In this document: piece by piece, positions 18,499-26,432 of the stretch | How the letters are laid out: every line of letters starts with the position of its first letter | Numbering within the stretch: position 1 is the first letter of the stretch | Origin: an uncultured Lachnospiraceae bacterium | Lineage (GTDB): Bacteria; Bacillota; Clostridia; Lachnospirales; Lachnospiraceae | Direction: 5' to 3' | DNA: 64,000 nucleotides | NCBI GenBank assembly: GCA_948794795.1 | Contig: CAQGLR010000012.1 | Span: 1 to 64,000, forward strand | Notes under the pieces: generated by a model | What the model saw: only the letters and a program-made list of their open reading frames with translations | Database searches by the model: none | What the model was told of the DNA's origin: nothing | Position numbers and translations under genes: made by a program

Positions 18499-20166
18499 CT
18501 ACCTCCATATACCTTCCATTTCATAAATACGGATTCTTTCTACATATCCATCTTCCTGGAAAGATGCCTGGAAAACACCATCATTAATATCCTGATAGAA
18601 TAATTTTGTTCCTGCTTCTTCCCCATCATTAATAAATATCTCTGTAAGCCTGCGGTCAACAAATATCTCAGCTTTTTCAATATGTGCTATCTCTGTTGTA
18701 AACTTCACATATTTTGATTTTACGCCCTCTGTTTTAATCTGCAGCTTTATTCCTTCTTTAAGCAGCCACAGCCTTCCTTTCTTGCTTTCCCCTAAAAGTA
18801 TAGTAAAATCTGTATCATCCTTAAAATCAATTCTTGCATAATAAACATTATTATTAAGATGATGCAGGGAAATATCCTGTCCTGGAACATCACATATACA
18901 TTTACCTGCTAATGAATAAATCTCCTTTACAGGCTTGCGGTATAATTTATTATTTTTTATATACAACTCCCTTGGAATTGCCATTGCACCATAAGACCCG
19001 TTTTCCTCTGGTATGTGCTCCTGGTAACAGTCTGCTGTCCAGCCAATAGCAATTCTGCGTCCATTATGTTCAAAAGACTGTACAGCATAAAAATTACTTC
19101 CAAAATCATATAACCCTTTATTTTCTATATTGAATTTTTCATTTGTATAATCCCCAATATAATAATATGTAGGCTGGTACCTTCTTTCTTCATCTACATA
19201 CATCATCCATGAACACACAGCAGCAAATTTCCCATCTGCAAAAAAGAAATCTGGACATTCAAAAGTATAAATACCCTCTGTCTGTTCTTCTAAAAGCACT
19301 CCTTTATAATTCCAGTGTTCCATATCAGCAGAAATATAACGTACTAATGAAGGAACCCCTTTAACCTTTGCACCAAGTACCATCTGCCATATACCTTCAT
19401 ATACAAAAACTTTTGGATCCCTGAAATTATATGAAAATGTATTATCTGGTTTTTCTATAATTACTGTCTCATTTTCAAAATTTATGCCATCTTTTGATAT
19501 TGCCATTGCCTGGTACTGCACAGTTTCTTTTTCGGAGTCCTCTAGAGGCCCTGAATGTCTGGTAAAATAAAATACAATCTTATCTTCTAATGCTATTGCA
19601 CTTCCAGAAAAAGCCCCACCTTTTTTATCCATTTCTCCGAGTATTTCATCTTGTGGTTCCAATGCATATGGCAGATGCACCCAATGGACTAAATCCTTGC
19701 TTGCTGTATGTCCCCAGTACATATGTCCCCATTCCTGTGCATGTGGGTTGGCCTGGTAATACATATGGTAATACCCTTTATAGTAACAAAGCCCATTAGG
19801 ATCATTTATCCAGTTTTTGTATGCATTAAAATGATATTGTTCCCTGTTATTTGTGTTATACCATTTACACAAACTGCTATTTTTAATCCACTCACCTTTA
19901 TCATATTCCAGGAAACAGACACCTTTCTCCATAATATCTTCAGAATCTGACAAGTATGCAATACTCTGGCAGCAGTTATCAAGTTCTACTTCATAATTAG
20001 TATCCTGTTCAAGAGGAATTTTCACTAATCTGTAATGTAAATGTCCAGCCAGGTATTCTTTCCATTCACTGCCCTCTTTGCGTATTTTAATTTTTCCTTC
20101 TTTCTCCTCATAAGATTTTAAAAAAATTTCCATACATCTGTAATTTTCTGTATAAACCATTCCCAT
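18499..20166 (-). CDS. GH32 beta-fructosidase (sucrose or fructan hydrolase)
   Basis: About 555 residues from ATG 20166, which has AGGAG ten bases upstream. All three GH32 acidic motifs are visible: the nucleophile in NWINDPNG (about residue 115), the transition-state aspartate in FRDPKVF, and the acid/base in FECPDFFF. The five-bladed propeller is followed by a beta-sandwich domain ending near the C-terminus (VDRRLTEIFINDGEEAG). About 100 residues precede the propeller, a longer N-terminus than most cytoplasmic sucrases. There is no signal peptide, so it acts in the cytoplasm on sugar brought in by the downstream GPH transporter. A LacI regulator is encoded just upstream and paired operators overlap the promoter. 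Confidence 0.9.
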   Translation of the reverse strand: MGMVYTENYRCMEIFLKSYEEKEGKIKIRKEGSEWKEYLAGHLHYRLVKIPLEQDTNYEVELDNCCQSIAYLSDSEDIMEKGVCFLEYDKGEWIKNSSLCKWYNTNNREQYHFNAYKNWINDPNGLCYYKGYYHMYYQANPHAQEWGHMYWGHTASKDLVHWVHLPYALEPQDEILGEMDKKGGAFSGSAIALEDKIVFYFTRHSGPLEDSEKETVQYQAMAISKDGINFENETVIIEKPDNTFSYNFRDPKVFVYEGIWQMVLGAKVKGVPSLVRYISADMEHWNYKGVLLEEQTEGIYTFECPDFFFADGKFAAVCSWMMYVDEERRYQPTYYYIGDYTNEKFNIENKGLYDFGSNFYAVQSFEHNGRRIAIGWTADCYQEHIPEENGSYGAMAIPRELYIKNNKLYRKPVKEIYSLAGKCICDVPGQDISLHHLNNNVYYARIDFKDDTDFTILLGESKKGRLWLLKEGIKLQIKTEGVKSKYVKFTTEIAHIEKAEIFVDRRLTEIFINDGEEAGTKLFYQDINDGVFQASFQEDGYVERIRIYEMEGIWR

Positions 20167-20187
20167 GCCATCACCTCTCCTATGCTT

Positions 20188-20250
20188 TATAAAACCGGTT
20201 CGATAAAATTGTAAATTCAAACCGGTCCGTCTTATCGAACCGGTTTGATA
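20188..20250 (-). promoter_or_regulatory. LacI operators and promoter of the GH32 operon
   Basis: Two near-palindromic 18-base sites lie 45 bases apart: TATAAAACCGGTTCGATA at 20188 and TATCGAACCGGTTTGATA at 20233. A half-site AAACCGGTCCG lies between them at about 20219. All centre on CCGG, a common LacI-family operator core. On the minus strand TTTACA and TATAAA with an 18-base spacer form a candidate promoter that overlaps the downstream operator, consistent with repression by the adjacent LacI protein. Confidence 0.8.
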
Positions 20251-20403
20251 ACTCATACATTTACTTTAACTTATATTTTCCCTTACGTCAATTACTTTTT
20301 TATAATATGCAGTTATTTTTACAATTTTAATAAAAAAATATATAATCATTTATGCATATTTCATATAGCAGTATCTCTAATAATAGTAATTTTTAATAAA
20401 ATA

Positions 20404-20436
20404 ATAGCCATATTTTTATGCATAAATATGGCTTAT
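20404..20436 (-). terminator. Terminator at the end of the LacI gene
   Basis: TAGCCATATTT and AAATATGGCTTA form a stem overlapping the LacI stop codon and followed on the minus strand by TTATTTTATT. Confidence 0.7.
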
Positions 20437-21404
20437 TTATTATATTCTCTTTGTACACTTACTGGAAAAACATTATGCCATTTCTGTAGTTTTTCTCCTT
20501 TTACTAAAATATCCATAATTTCTGCACATACATATGACATTTCTTTTACAGGCTGTACTATTGCATCTATTGTCTTTTCACAAAGTCTTGTTACATAAGT
20601 GCCATCATATGCCACAAACTTTACTTGGTTCTTTTTATTACGTCTGGCCGCTTCTCTTATACATGCAAGTATTAACAAATCTGCACCAAATATCCCATCT
20701 GCACCAGGGTATAAATCAAACAACATTTCTGCTGTTTTTATAAAATCCTCTTCATTAAATGCATTATGGGGCATTTCAATGCAATTTACACTTATTCCTT
20801 TATCATTCAAGGCTTTCTCAAATGATATATGGTACTCATGTGCTGGTGTATTTACAATTCTGGCACCGCTTACTTGTACAATATTTTTACATCCACACTC
20901 TTCAAATATTTCTGCTGCCAGATATCCTCCTCTATTATGGTCTGCCTGGACCAGTGGAATCCCATTGCCAAGATTTCTGTCAAATGCAACTATAGGCTGT
21001 TTTAATTTTTTATACTGTTCCTGTAACAATGAATGGGCACCCATAATAATTCCATCCATAGTATGGCTTTTAAGCATATCCAGGAACTCCTGTTCCATAT
21101 TTTCTTTTTCTATTGTAGCACAAATCATAGTTTTATAACCTTTATGGTATAAAGCTTCTTCTGCATATTTTATAAAACTACCATAAAAAGGATGCGCAGC
21201 ATCAGGTATAATAATACCAATAAGATTTGTTCTGTTATGTGATAAATTCCTGCCTATCTGGCTTGGTATATAATTTAATTCTGATATTGCTTTTTCTACT
21301 TTTAAACGTGTTTCCTTGGAAACATAACCATTATTATTTAAAACTAATGAAACTGTACTTTTTGCTACATTTGCTCTTTTTGCTACATCATTAATACTTG
21401 CCAT
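20433..21404 (-). CDS. LacI family transcriptional regulator of the GH32 operon
   Basis: A 323-residue protein from ATG 21404, chosen because the helix-turn-helix begins at once (MASINDVAKRANVAKSTVSL) and GGGAGAAAG precedes it; the open frame runs further upstream into a repeat. The DNA-binding domain is followed by the hinge helix LNYIPSQIGRNL and a periplasmic-binding-protein-like sugar-binding core (NLIGIIIPDAAHPFYG, then YLAAEIFEECGCKNIVQVSG). It lies upstream of the GH32 and GPH genes in the same direction, and palindromic CCGG operators fill the gap, so it almost surely represses that operon and responds to sucrose or fructose-derived sugar. Confidence 0.88.
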   Translation of the reverse strand: MASINDVAKRANVAKSTVSLVLNNNGYVSKETRLKVEKAISELNYIPSQIGRNLSHNRTNLIGIIIPDAAHPFYGSFIKYAEEALYHKGYKTMICATIEKENMEQEFLDMLKSHTMDGIIMGAHSLLQEQYKKLKQPIVAFDRNLGNGIPLVQADHNRGGYLAAEIFEECGCKNIVQVSGARIVNTPAHEYHISFEKALNDKGISVNCIEMPHNAFNEEDFIKTAEMLFDLYPGADGIFGADLLILACIREAARRNKKNQVKFVAYDGTYVTRLCEKTIDAIVQPVKEMSYVCAEIMDILVKGEKLQKWHNVFPVSVQREYNK

Positions 21405-21454
21405 TACTTTCTCCCAGGTTACTTCTATTTGTCTAGATATTATAAAAAATTTAA

Positions 21455-21560
21455 CTTGTAAAACAACAGCTGCTTTTTGGTAAAACATTTAGAATTACCA
21501 GAATGATATAATCTTTGTGTAATTTAAAAAACAGGTAAACTCAAAATATAAATTAAATTT
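21455..21560 (-). repeat. Left half of a subtype A structured element
   Basis: On the minus strand this reads GAGTTTACC, a T-rich stretch, AATTACACAAAGATTATAT, TTCTAAATGTTTTACC and then AAAAAGCAGCTGTT. That is the left arm and first stem strand of the element, stopping before the central hairpin. It lies just upstream of the LacI gene. The remaining DNA from 21560 to 21790 is AT-rich with no gene seen. Confidence 0.7.
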
Positions 21561-21791
21561 ACAATTTACAGCGGCATACTTTATATTATTTAAATTGTAA
21601 CATATTTTCTGTTATTTTACAGTACTAATTTTTTTGACTTTCCTTATTTTTTATTATACAGATATTTTTGCTCTGGTTATTTCAAAACATAACCAGTTTT
21701 CCAGAAATATGATATTCAAAAAAATATCTTTTAATAGTTTGTCTGGTAATGTTAAAAATTAAATATGTCCCTTAACTTATATTAACTATGA

Positions 21792-21965
21792 TTAATCTTT
21801 CTTGCCATGATTTCCATTAACGTACTTGTATCTTGCCCTTATACGCTCAATCTGTCCCAGGCTGTATTTCTCCCCAAGTTTCTCTTTAAAATCTTTATAA
21901 GTTTCTCCTCTCCATCCCTCTTTTAACAATGCTTCCACTATATTATCAACATCTTTTTTCTGCAT
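21792..21965 (-). CDS. Small conserved-looking protein of unknown function
   Basis: A 57-residue frame from ATG 21965 to TAA 21792, with GGGAGAAAATT as ribosome binding site. The product is strongly charged and helical (MQKKDVDNIVEALLKEGWRG, then LGEKYSLGQIERIRARYKYV) and looks like a small DNA- or protein-binding helical hairpin. Codon use fits the neighbours, which supports it being real despite its size. It is divergent from the XRE gene at 22292. Family not recognised. Confidence 0.6.
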   Translation of the reverse strand: MQKKDVDNIVEALLKEGWRGETYKDFKEKLGEKYSLGQIERIRARYKYVNGNHGKKD

Positions 21966-22291
21966 AATTTTCTCCCAATATAATTATTATCAACAAGCTT
22001 ACATACAAATGCTTTACAAAACCACATACCTGTATAATTTATCTAAATCTGCATATATAATTTACATCCACACATATAAAAATAACCTTATTTTTCCAAT
22101 GTTTTACAATAATATTCCTATTTCTGGATAATTTATTTAAATTTTACAAAAAATAATATCATATATGCCTTATAAAGGCAATATATCTTTGTTGTTTTAT
22201 TCATATTTTAAATTTTTATTGATATCTTATATCTTAGGATTTTCAACTAGAATTTTTTACTAAAATAAGAGATTTTCTTAAGGAGGAATTA
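21966..22291. other. AT-rich divergent intergenic region
   Basis: About 325 bases between the small gene and the XRE gene. It must contain both promoters. Apart from the AAGGAGG site before 22292 I see no clear operator or repeat. Confidence 0.5.
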
Positions 22292-22684
22292 ATGGACTTA
22301 AAATTACTTGGCTTGAATATTAAAAACAGCAGAAAAAATATGAAACTTACACAAGCACAGCTTGCAGAGAAAACAAACCTTTCTACTGTGCATATTTCAC
22401 ATATTGAAGGTGGCAGTGTTAAAATGTCAGTTGATACACTGATTAATATATGTAATGCGTTAAAAACTACTCCTAATGATATATTATGGGGACAGTTTGA
22501 AACAAATTCTGAAAATATTATTGATAATAACGGAAACACACTTTCCGAAAATAGCGGATATAATATTAATACACAATTAAGTGTAAAGACAAAACACATG
22601 TCCCAGAGTGATAAAAGATTAATGGTTGAAATAGCTGGGCTTCTTGCAAACCGCAGTGAAAATATTAAAGATAATAAAAAATAA
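22292..22684 (+). CDS. XRE family transcriptional regulator
   Basis: A 130-residue protein with a canonical N-terminal helix-turn-helix: GLNIKNSRKNMKLTQAQLAE, TNLSTVHISHIEGGSVKMSV and CNALKTTPNDILWG (about residues 5-70). The C-terminal 60 residues are Asn/Ser-rich, then carry a short helix LMVEIAGLLANRSENIK that may dimerise. A strong AAGGAGG lies six bases before the ATG. It stands alone between repeat fragments, so no target can be named. It may control itself or the divergent 57-residue gene. Confidence 0.85.
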   Translation: MDLKLLGLNIKNSRKNMKLTQAQLAEKTNLSTVHISHIEGGSVKMSVDTLINICNALKTTPNDILWGQFETNSENIIDNNGNTLSENSGYNINTQLSVKTKHMSQSDKRLMVEIAGLLANRSENIKDNKK

Positions 22685-22710
22685 GCCTGCGGGAAGACAA
22701 GCTTATTTAT
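22680..22710 (+). terminator. Possible terminator of the XRE gene
   Basis: AATAAGC and GCTTATT form a short stem around a 14-base loop that includes the stop region, followed by a T/A-rich tract. Confidence 0.5.
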
Positions 22711-22741
22711 TTACATAATATGGCTGGTGGATTTATTTCCA

Positions 22742-22897
22742 TTACAGCCATTTATTTTTATATAATTTATAGTTATTTAAGTTCTTGTGACATCCTCCCC
22801 TGCCTAAAGAGATAGGGAATTCTTTTGCTTTGGCTGTAATTGCAAGTGTTGATGATGGTTTTACGGCTGCTGCTTTCTTAGATAATTCTAACGACAT
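22742..22897 (-). pseudogene. aspC: 5' fragment of an aspartate aminotransferase-type gene
   Basis: On the minus strand an ATG at 22897 behind AGAGGTAGG opens MSLELSKKAAAVKPSSTLAI followed by TAKAKE. This is the near-universal N-terminus of class I aspartate aminotransferases. At about 22820 homology stops abruptly, the frame runs into unrelated sequence and ends at 22742, giving only 51 residues where about 400 are expected. The normal leader and ribosome binding site are kept, so a truncated peptide could still be made. The break coincides with a sequence that looks like the end of an IS605-type element, and the 5' flank is a structured-repeat half. It is a recombination relic, not a functional enzyme. 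Confidence 0.75.
22795..22830. mobile_element. Possible IS200/IS605-type right-end remnant
   Basis: TGACATCCTCCCCTGCCTAA, an imperfect return AGATAGGG, and GAATTC resemble the right-end hairpin that commonly follows tnpB-type genes in Firmicutes. The stem is damaged and no transposase is present. It sits exactly at the break in the aspC fragment. Confidence 0.45.
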
Positions 22898-22914
22898 ATC
22901 CTACCTCTTTCCTT

Positions 22915-23020
22915 TATCCATTGCGCATACCATTCAAACGCAAGTGGGCTGCCGGTAGTAAAACTTTGGAATTGCCAGAGGTAAAATACCTATGTATTAA
23001 AAAATGGGGAAACTCAAAGT
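22915..23020 (+). repeat. Right half of a subtype A structured element
   Basis: It starts inside the core at TGCGCATACC, has the small hairpin ACGCAAGT (loop GCAA), the stem strand GCTGCC, the arm GTAAAACTTTGGAATTGCC and the end AAAAAATGGGGAAACTC. The left arm and central hairpin are absent. The neighbour on the left is the aspC fragment leader. Confidence 0.75.
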
Positions 23021-23059
23021 GTACGTGTGTCAACGTATAATTGTATACAATAATTTTCT

Positions 23060-23165
23060 AGTCCAGCGGATATCCGCAATCCGCATTGCCTGCAAGCAGG
23101 CTCTGGTAAATCAAACCCACCGCTTAAGAAGCATGTATTTTAAAGGACTTACTTAATGAGGTTAA
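23060..23165 (+). repeat. Second repeat family, copy 1
   Basis: GCGGATATCC, then ACCGCTTAAGAAGCATG and GACTTACTTAATGAGGTTAA match two copies near 53600 and 53790. A palindromic segment TGCCTGCAAGCAGGC is inserted in this copy. It directly precedes a transcription terminator, as does the 53790 copy. Confidence 0.65.
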
Positions 23166-23169
23166 ATAA

Positions 23170-23226
23170 AAAGACAGGAATTTTACCTTACATAATTTTT
23201 ATATACTGGTAAAATCCCTGCCTGTA
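23170..23226 (-). terminator. Terminator of the GH5 gene
   Basis: GACAGG-ATTTTACC and GGTAAAAT-CCTGCCTG form a long stem beginning 25 bases after the GH5 stop. Confidence 0.7.
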
Positions 23227-23250
23227 ATAAACCCCTGTTATTATTAATAT

Positions 23251-24915
23251 TTATCTTACTTCTTCAAGATACCATTTCTGGCAGTTATGCCCGTTATACT
23301 CCCATTGTTGTATATTTGCACCATTTGATGTATCAGCATTTTCTACTTCTACAACACTTTTACATCCTGAACTTTTTGTATAAATAGTATAACTTCCATC
23401 TACATTTTTAACTAGTTTATACTTTTGTGCATCACAATAAGTATTTTCCCATATTCCAATATTTGCACCATTACTGCTGCTATTATTAGCAACATCAAGA
23501 AGATATGTTTTACCATCACCCAGGCAAGAGTAAATATAATAATAACCTGCCCCATCTGCCTCAAATTTCCAGGTATTATTAGCCTTTGCTTCTGGTGACT
23601 CATACTGCAGTACATTGGAACCATTAGAAGCCCATCCTCCTGATACATCCATATACTTGCCGCTCTGGACATTCTTTAACATATAAGGCTTGTTATTATC
23701 TATTACATCATTACCATATACAGACATAATTGCATCTATAATCTGTGGCTGTACCACCTGGTAATTATAACGGTTAAATAAGCCAAAACCATATATTCCA
23801 GTGTCACCATTATCCCACCATACAGGAACACATCCATAGTTATCTGCATATGCACATACCCTTTGTGCAAATTCTGCACGGCAGGCAGTATTTGAAGAAT
23901 CATGTGATAATTTATCAATTGCACCATATTCACCAATTACTACTGGATATCCCTGGCTTGTAAACTTCTGGTATAACATATGGAACATATCATTTATATA
24001 ACTTTCATCACCATATCCAGACACTTTAGAACTATCTGTTGCACTATATCCCCACTGGGTTATTGAACTGCTTCTCTCACCACAGAAGTCCCATGGGTCA
24101 TAATAGTGGACAGAAACCATAATTCTTTTCTCATTTGATGGTATAGAAGATGAACGGTAGTTATCAGAAGGAATTACAAAACCATAATCACCTGCAGTAT
24201 AGTTAATATTTGTATTCCAGCCTGGCAGCATAAGCCAGCGTTTTGCATTATTACCGCCTGTCTGGCGTACTGTGTCCACAAAAATCTGGTTCAGGCTGTT
24301 TATATTTGAATAATATGTACGGTTTGGAGTACCATAAGTATCATCAAACACTTCATTCATGGATTCAAAAACCAGATGATGGTCATAATTCTTAAACCTT
24401 TCTGCAATCTGCTTCCAGCATGCAGCATATTTCCGGCGTATTGTATACTGGTCTGCACCATTACAAAGAAGCCATCCTCCCTCAACTGTATTGTAACCAT
24501 CACCATGTATATTAATAATAGCATACAGTCCATTGTTTATACACATATCAACAACCTGCTGTACACGGTCAAGCCATGATGAATCAATTGTGTAATCTGG
24601 GGCACTCCCAATCTTGCTTAAATAAGAAACTGGGATACGTATAGTTTTAAACCCTTCATTTTTCACAGCTTTAACCAGGTTTTCAGATATTACAGGATTT
24701 TGCCAGGATGTTTCATCTGGTGTCCCGTTAAGTGCTGCTTCAAGCTGGTTGCCAAGATTCCAGCCTGCCCCCATAGCCTTAACAATACCATCCTGGTTAA
24801 GGTCTGTAAAACTTGCTGCACTTGCCTTCTGCGCAGGCATAATAAAACCTGTCCCCATAACCGCCAGTAACAATGCGGCAGCTGTAACTACTGCCATAAA
24901 CTTCTTTAAATTCAT
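23251..24915 (-). CDS. Secreted GH5 endo-beta-glycanase with C-terminal ricin-type lectin domain
   Basis: A 554-residue protein from ATG 24915 (AAGGAGGAGGCA upstream). A signal peptide ends near ALA-type residues (MNLKKFMAVVTAAALLLAVM, then PAQKASA). The GH5 barrel spans about residues 35-395 with GWNLGNQLEAALNG, the IIRIP-like FKTIRIPVSYL, the acid/base in HLVFESMNEVF and the nucleophile in VVIGEYGAID. Sequence style suggests subfamily 4, whose members cut xyloglucan, glucan or mannan. Residues about 405-554 form a trefoil RICIN/CBM13-like module with three QxW-type repeats (NTWKFEAD, QKYKLVK, CQKWYLEE). No cell-wall anchor is seen, so it is released. It could supply oligosaccharides to the mannan operon, but activity cannot be read from sequence. 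Confidence 0.85.
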   Translation of the reverse strand: MNLKKFMAVVTAAALLLAVMGTGFIMPAQKASAASFTDLNQDGIVKAMGAGWNLGNQLEAALNGTPDETSWQNPVISENLVKAVKNEGFKTIRIPVSYLSKIGSAPDYTIDSSWLDRVQQVVDMCINNGLYAIINIHGDGYNTVEGGWLLCNGADQYTIRRKYAACWKQIAERFKNYDHHLVFESMNEVFDDTYGTPNRTYYSNINSLNQIFVDTVRQTGGNNAKRWLMLPGWNTNINYTAGDYGFVIPSDNYRSSSIPSNEKRIMVSVHYYDPWDFCGERSSSITQWGYSATDSSKVSGYGDESYINDMFHMLYQKFTSQGYPVVIGEYGAIDKLSHDSSNTACRAEFAQRVCAYADNYGCVPVWWDNGDTGIYGFGLFNRYNYQVVQPQIIDAIMSVYGNDVIDNNKPYMLKNVQSGKYMDVSGGWASNGSNVLQYESPEAKANNTWKFEADGAGYYYIYSCLGDGKTYLLDVANNSSSNGANIGIWENTYCDAQKYKLVKNVDGSYTIYTKSSGCKSVVEVENADTSNGANIQQWEYNGHNCQKWYLEEVR

Positions 24916-25187
24916 TGCCTCCTCCTTTTCCAGCCAGCACAATATTATATATTTATAATATATATCTGGCTTATTTGTTGATATTGACGTTACAATATAC
25001 ATATATTAACAAATTTTTATAATTTTGTATATACTTTTATATTATTTTATTACGATTTTGTTACTTTTTTAGTATACACCTATATACACAACGATAATTT
25101 ATATATATAATGTAAATGCTATACGTTATAAAATATATATTATTTCCAGCTTAAAATTTCCACATGAAAAATATATATTATAAAAAT
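24916..25187. other. Promoter-side region of the GH5 gene
   Basis: Very AT-rich DNA upstream of the GH5 start, leading into the structured element at 25188. No open frame or distinct operator is seen. Confidence 0.5.
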
Positions 25188-25420
25188 TTTGAGTTTCCCC
25201 ATTTTTTATTTAACACAAAGATTATATTACTCTGGCGGATTCCAAATGTTTTACCAAAAGGCAGCTGTTTGGGGGCGCTGGTGCTTAAGCTACGTTTTTT
25301 GTGGCTTTATGCACCACTGCGCATCCTATCCAAACACAAGTGGGCTGCCGGTGGTAAAACTTTGGAATTGCCAGGGTCACACAACTTGTGTACTAAAAAA
25401 ATGTGGAAACTCAAATATAA
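25188..25420 (+). repeat. Structured repeat element, subtype A, complete
   Basis: Outermost arms GAGTTTCCCC (25191) and GTGGAAACTC (to about 25414) pair. Inside are CTGGCGGATTCCAAATG with its inverse, GGCAGC (25260) with GCTGCC (25344), and a hairpin GGTGCTTAAGC/GCTTTATGCACC with a short loop. A small hairpin AC-ACAA-GT (25334-25341) replaces the GC-GGAA-GC of other copies. Confidence 0.85.
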
Positions 25421-25625
25421 AAATATCTTGATACACTTGTCTGGTTTAATTATAATTAATATAATTAAACCAATATTTTACTTGTTTAAACTTCCACATG
25501 CTGCATTACTGCTATCTTGCACAGACACCATTATACTTTATTTCACTGTCTTGCAAGTTGAAATTTACCAAATACCCTGTTTACCAGCAATTAGTTTAGA
25601 TTATACCTAGAAATGGAGGAGAGAA

Positions 25626-26189
25626 ATGGAATACAAAGAAATACGTGCTGTCTTTGATAACAACACAATAAGGGTTTACCAGGCTTATAATGAAATTATT
25701 GCAAAAGAAGCCGTAAAGAATGGAACTTTTGGCAAAAGCTTTAAGCTAGACAGAATGACCTGGATAAAACCCTCATTTTTATGGATGATGTACCGTTGTG
25801 GCTGGGGTAAAAAAGAAAACCAGGAACATATACTGGCTATTGATATAAAAAGGGAAGCTTTTGATTACCTTGTTAATAATGCTGTATATTCATCATATAA
25901 TAAAAATGGATCTGGCAGTTATGAGGACTGGAAAGAAAGAATTAAAACATCTGATATAAGAATACAATGGGACCCTGAAAGAGATATATATGGCAATCCT
26001 GAACAATACCGTTCTGTACAGATTGGGTTACGTGGCAATACAGTTAGAAAATATGTAACAGAATGGATTACAGATATAAATGATATAACCGGCTATGTAA
26101 CAAAGTTATATGATATGCGTAATTCCAGACAAGATATTACAGGACTGCTGCCTGATGAAAGAACTTATCATATTAAAATACAAGATTAA
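25626..26189 (+). CDS. DUF4291 family protein
   Basis: A 187-residue soluble protein with the hallmark sequences of DUF4291: EIRAVFDNNTIRVYQAYNEI, then MTWIKPSFLWMMYRCGWGKK and ILAIDIKREAFD, and later RIQWDPERD. Length matches the family. The ribosome binding site is GGAGGAGAGAA just before the ATG. The family has no experimentally known function that I can cite. It is found scattered in bacteria and fungi. Here it stands alone between structured-repeat copies, convergent with the flavoprotein gene. Confidence 0.9.
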   Translation: MEYKEIRAVFDNNTIRVYQAYNEIIAKEAVKNGTFGKSFKLDRMTWIKPSFLWMMYRCGWGKKENQEHILAIDIKREAFDYLVNNAVYSSYNKNGSGSYEDWKERIKTSDIRIQWDPERDIYGNPEQYRSVQIGLRGNTVRKYVTEWITDINDITGYVTKLYDMRNSRQDITGLLPDERTYHIKIQD

Positions 26190-26282
26190 CAATTACAATC
26201 TGTATCAACAAAACAGCAGATTTCCATATATGCCTGTATATGGGCATTTTAGCACAATATCATTAGTTAAAAAAACATATAA

Positions 26283-26430
26283 AAAGGACTTATGTGTGTT
26301 TGAGAATAAAAAATTCCACAAAAATTATATTACTCTGGCAATTCCAAATGTTTTACTCTAAGAACCGTGCTTACTCCTGGTGTAAAACATTTGGAATTGC
26401 CAGAGCCATATATAAATAAATTTGTAAACT
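26283..26430 (+). repeat. Minimal structured element with perfect 24-bp inverted arms and no core
   Basis: The left leader AAAGGACTTATGTGTGTTTG matches the start of the 9405 copy. Arms CTCTGGCAATTCCAAATG... (26333-26356) and their exact inverse (26382-26405) enclose only 25 bases. The junction and central hairpin are missing. It lies between the convergent DUF4291 and flavoprotein genes and could act as a two-way terminator-like hairpin. Confidence 0.8.
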
Positions 26431-26432
26431 TT

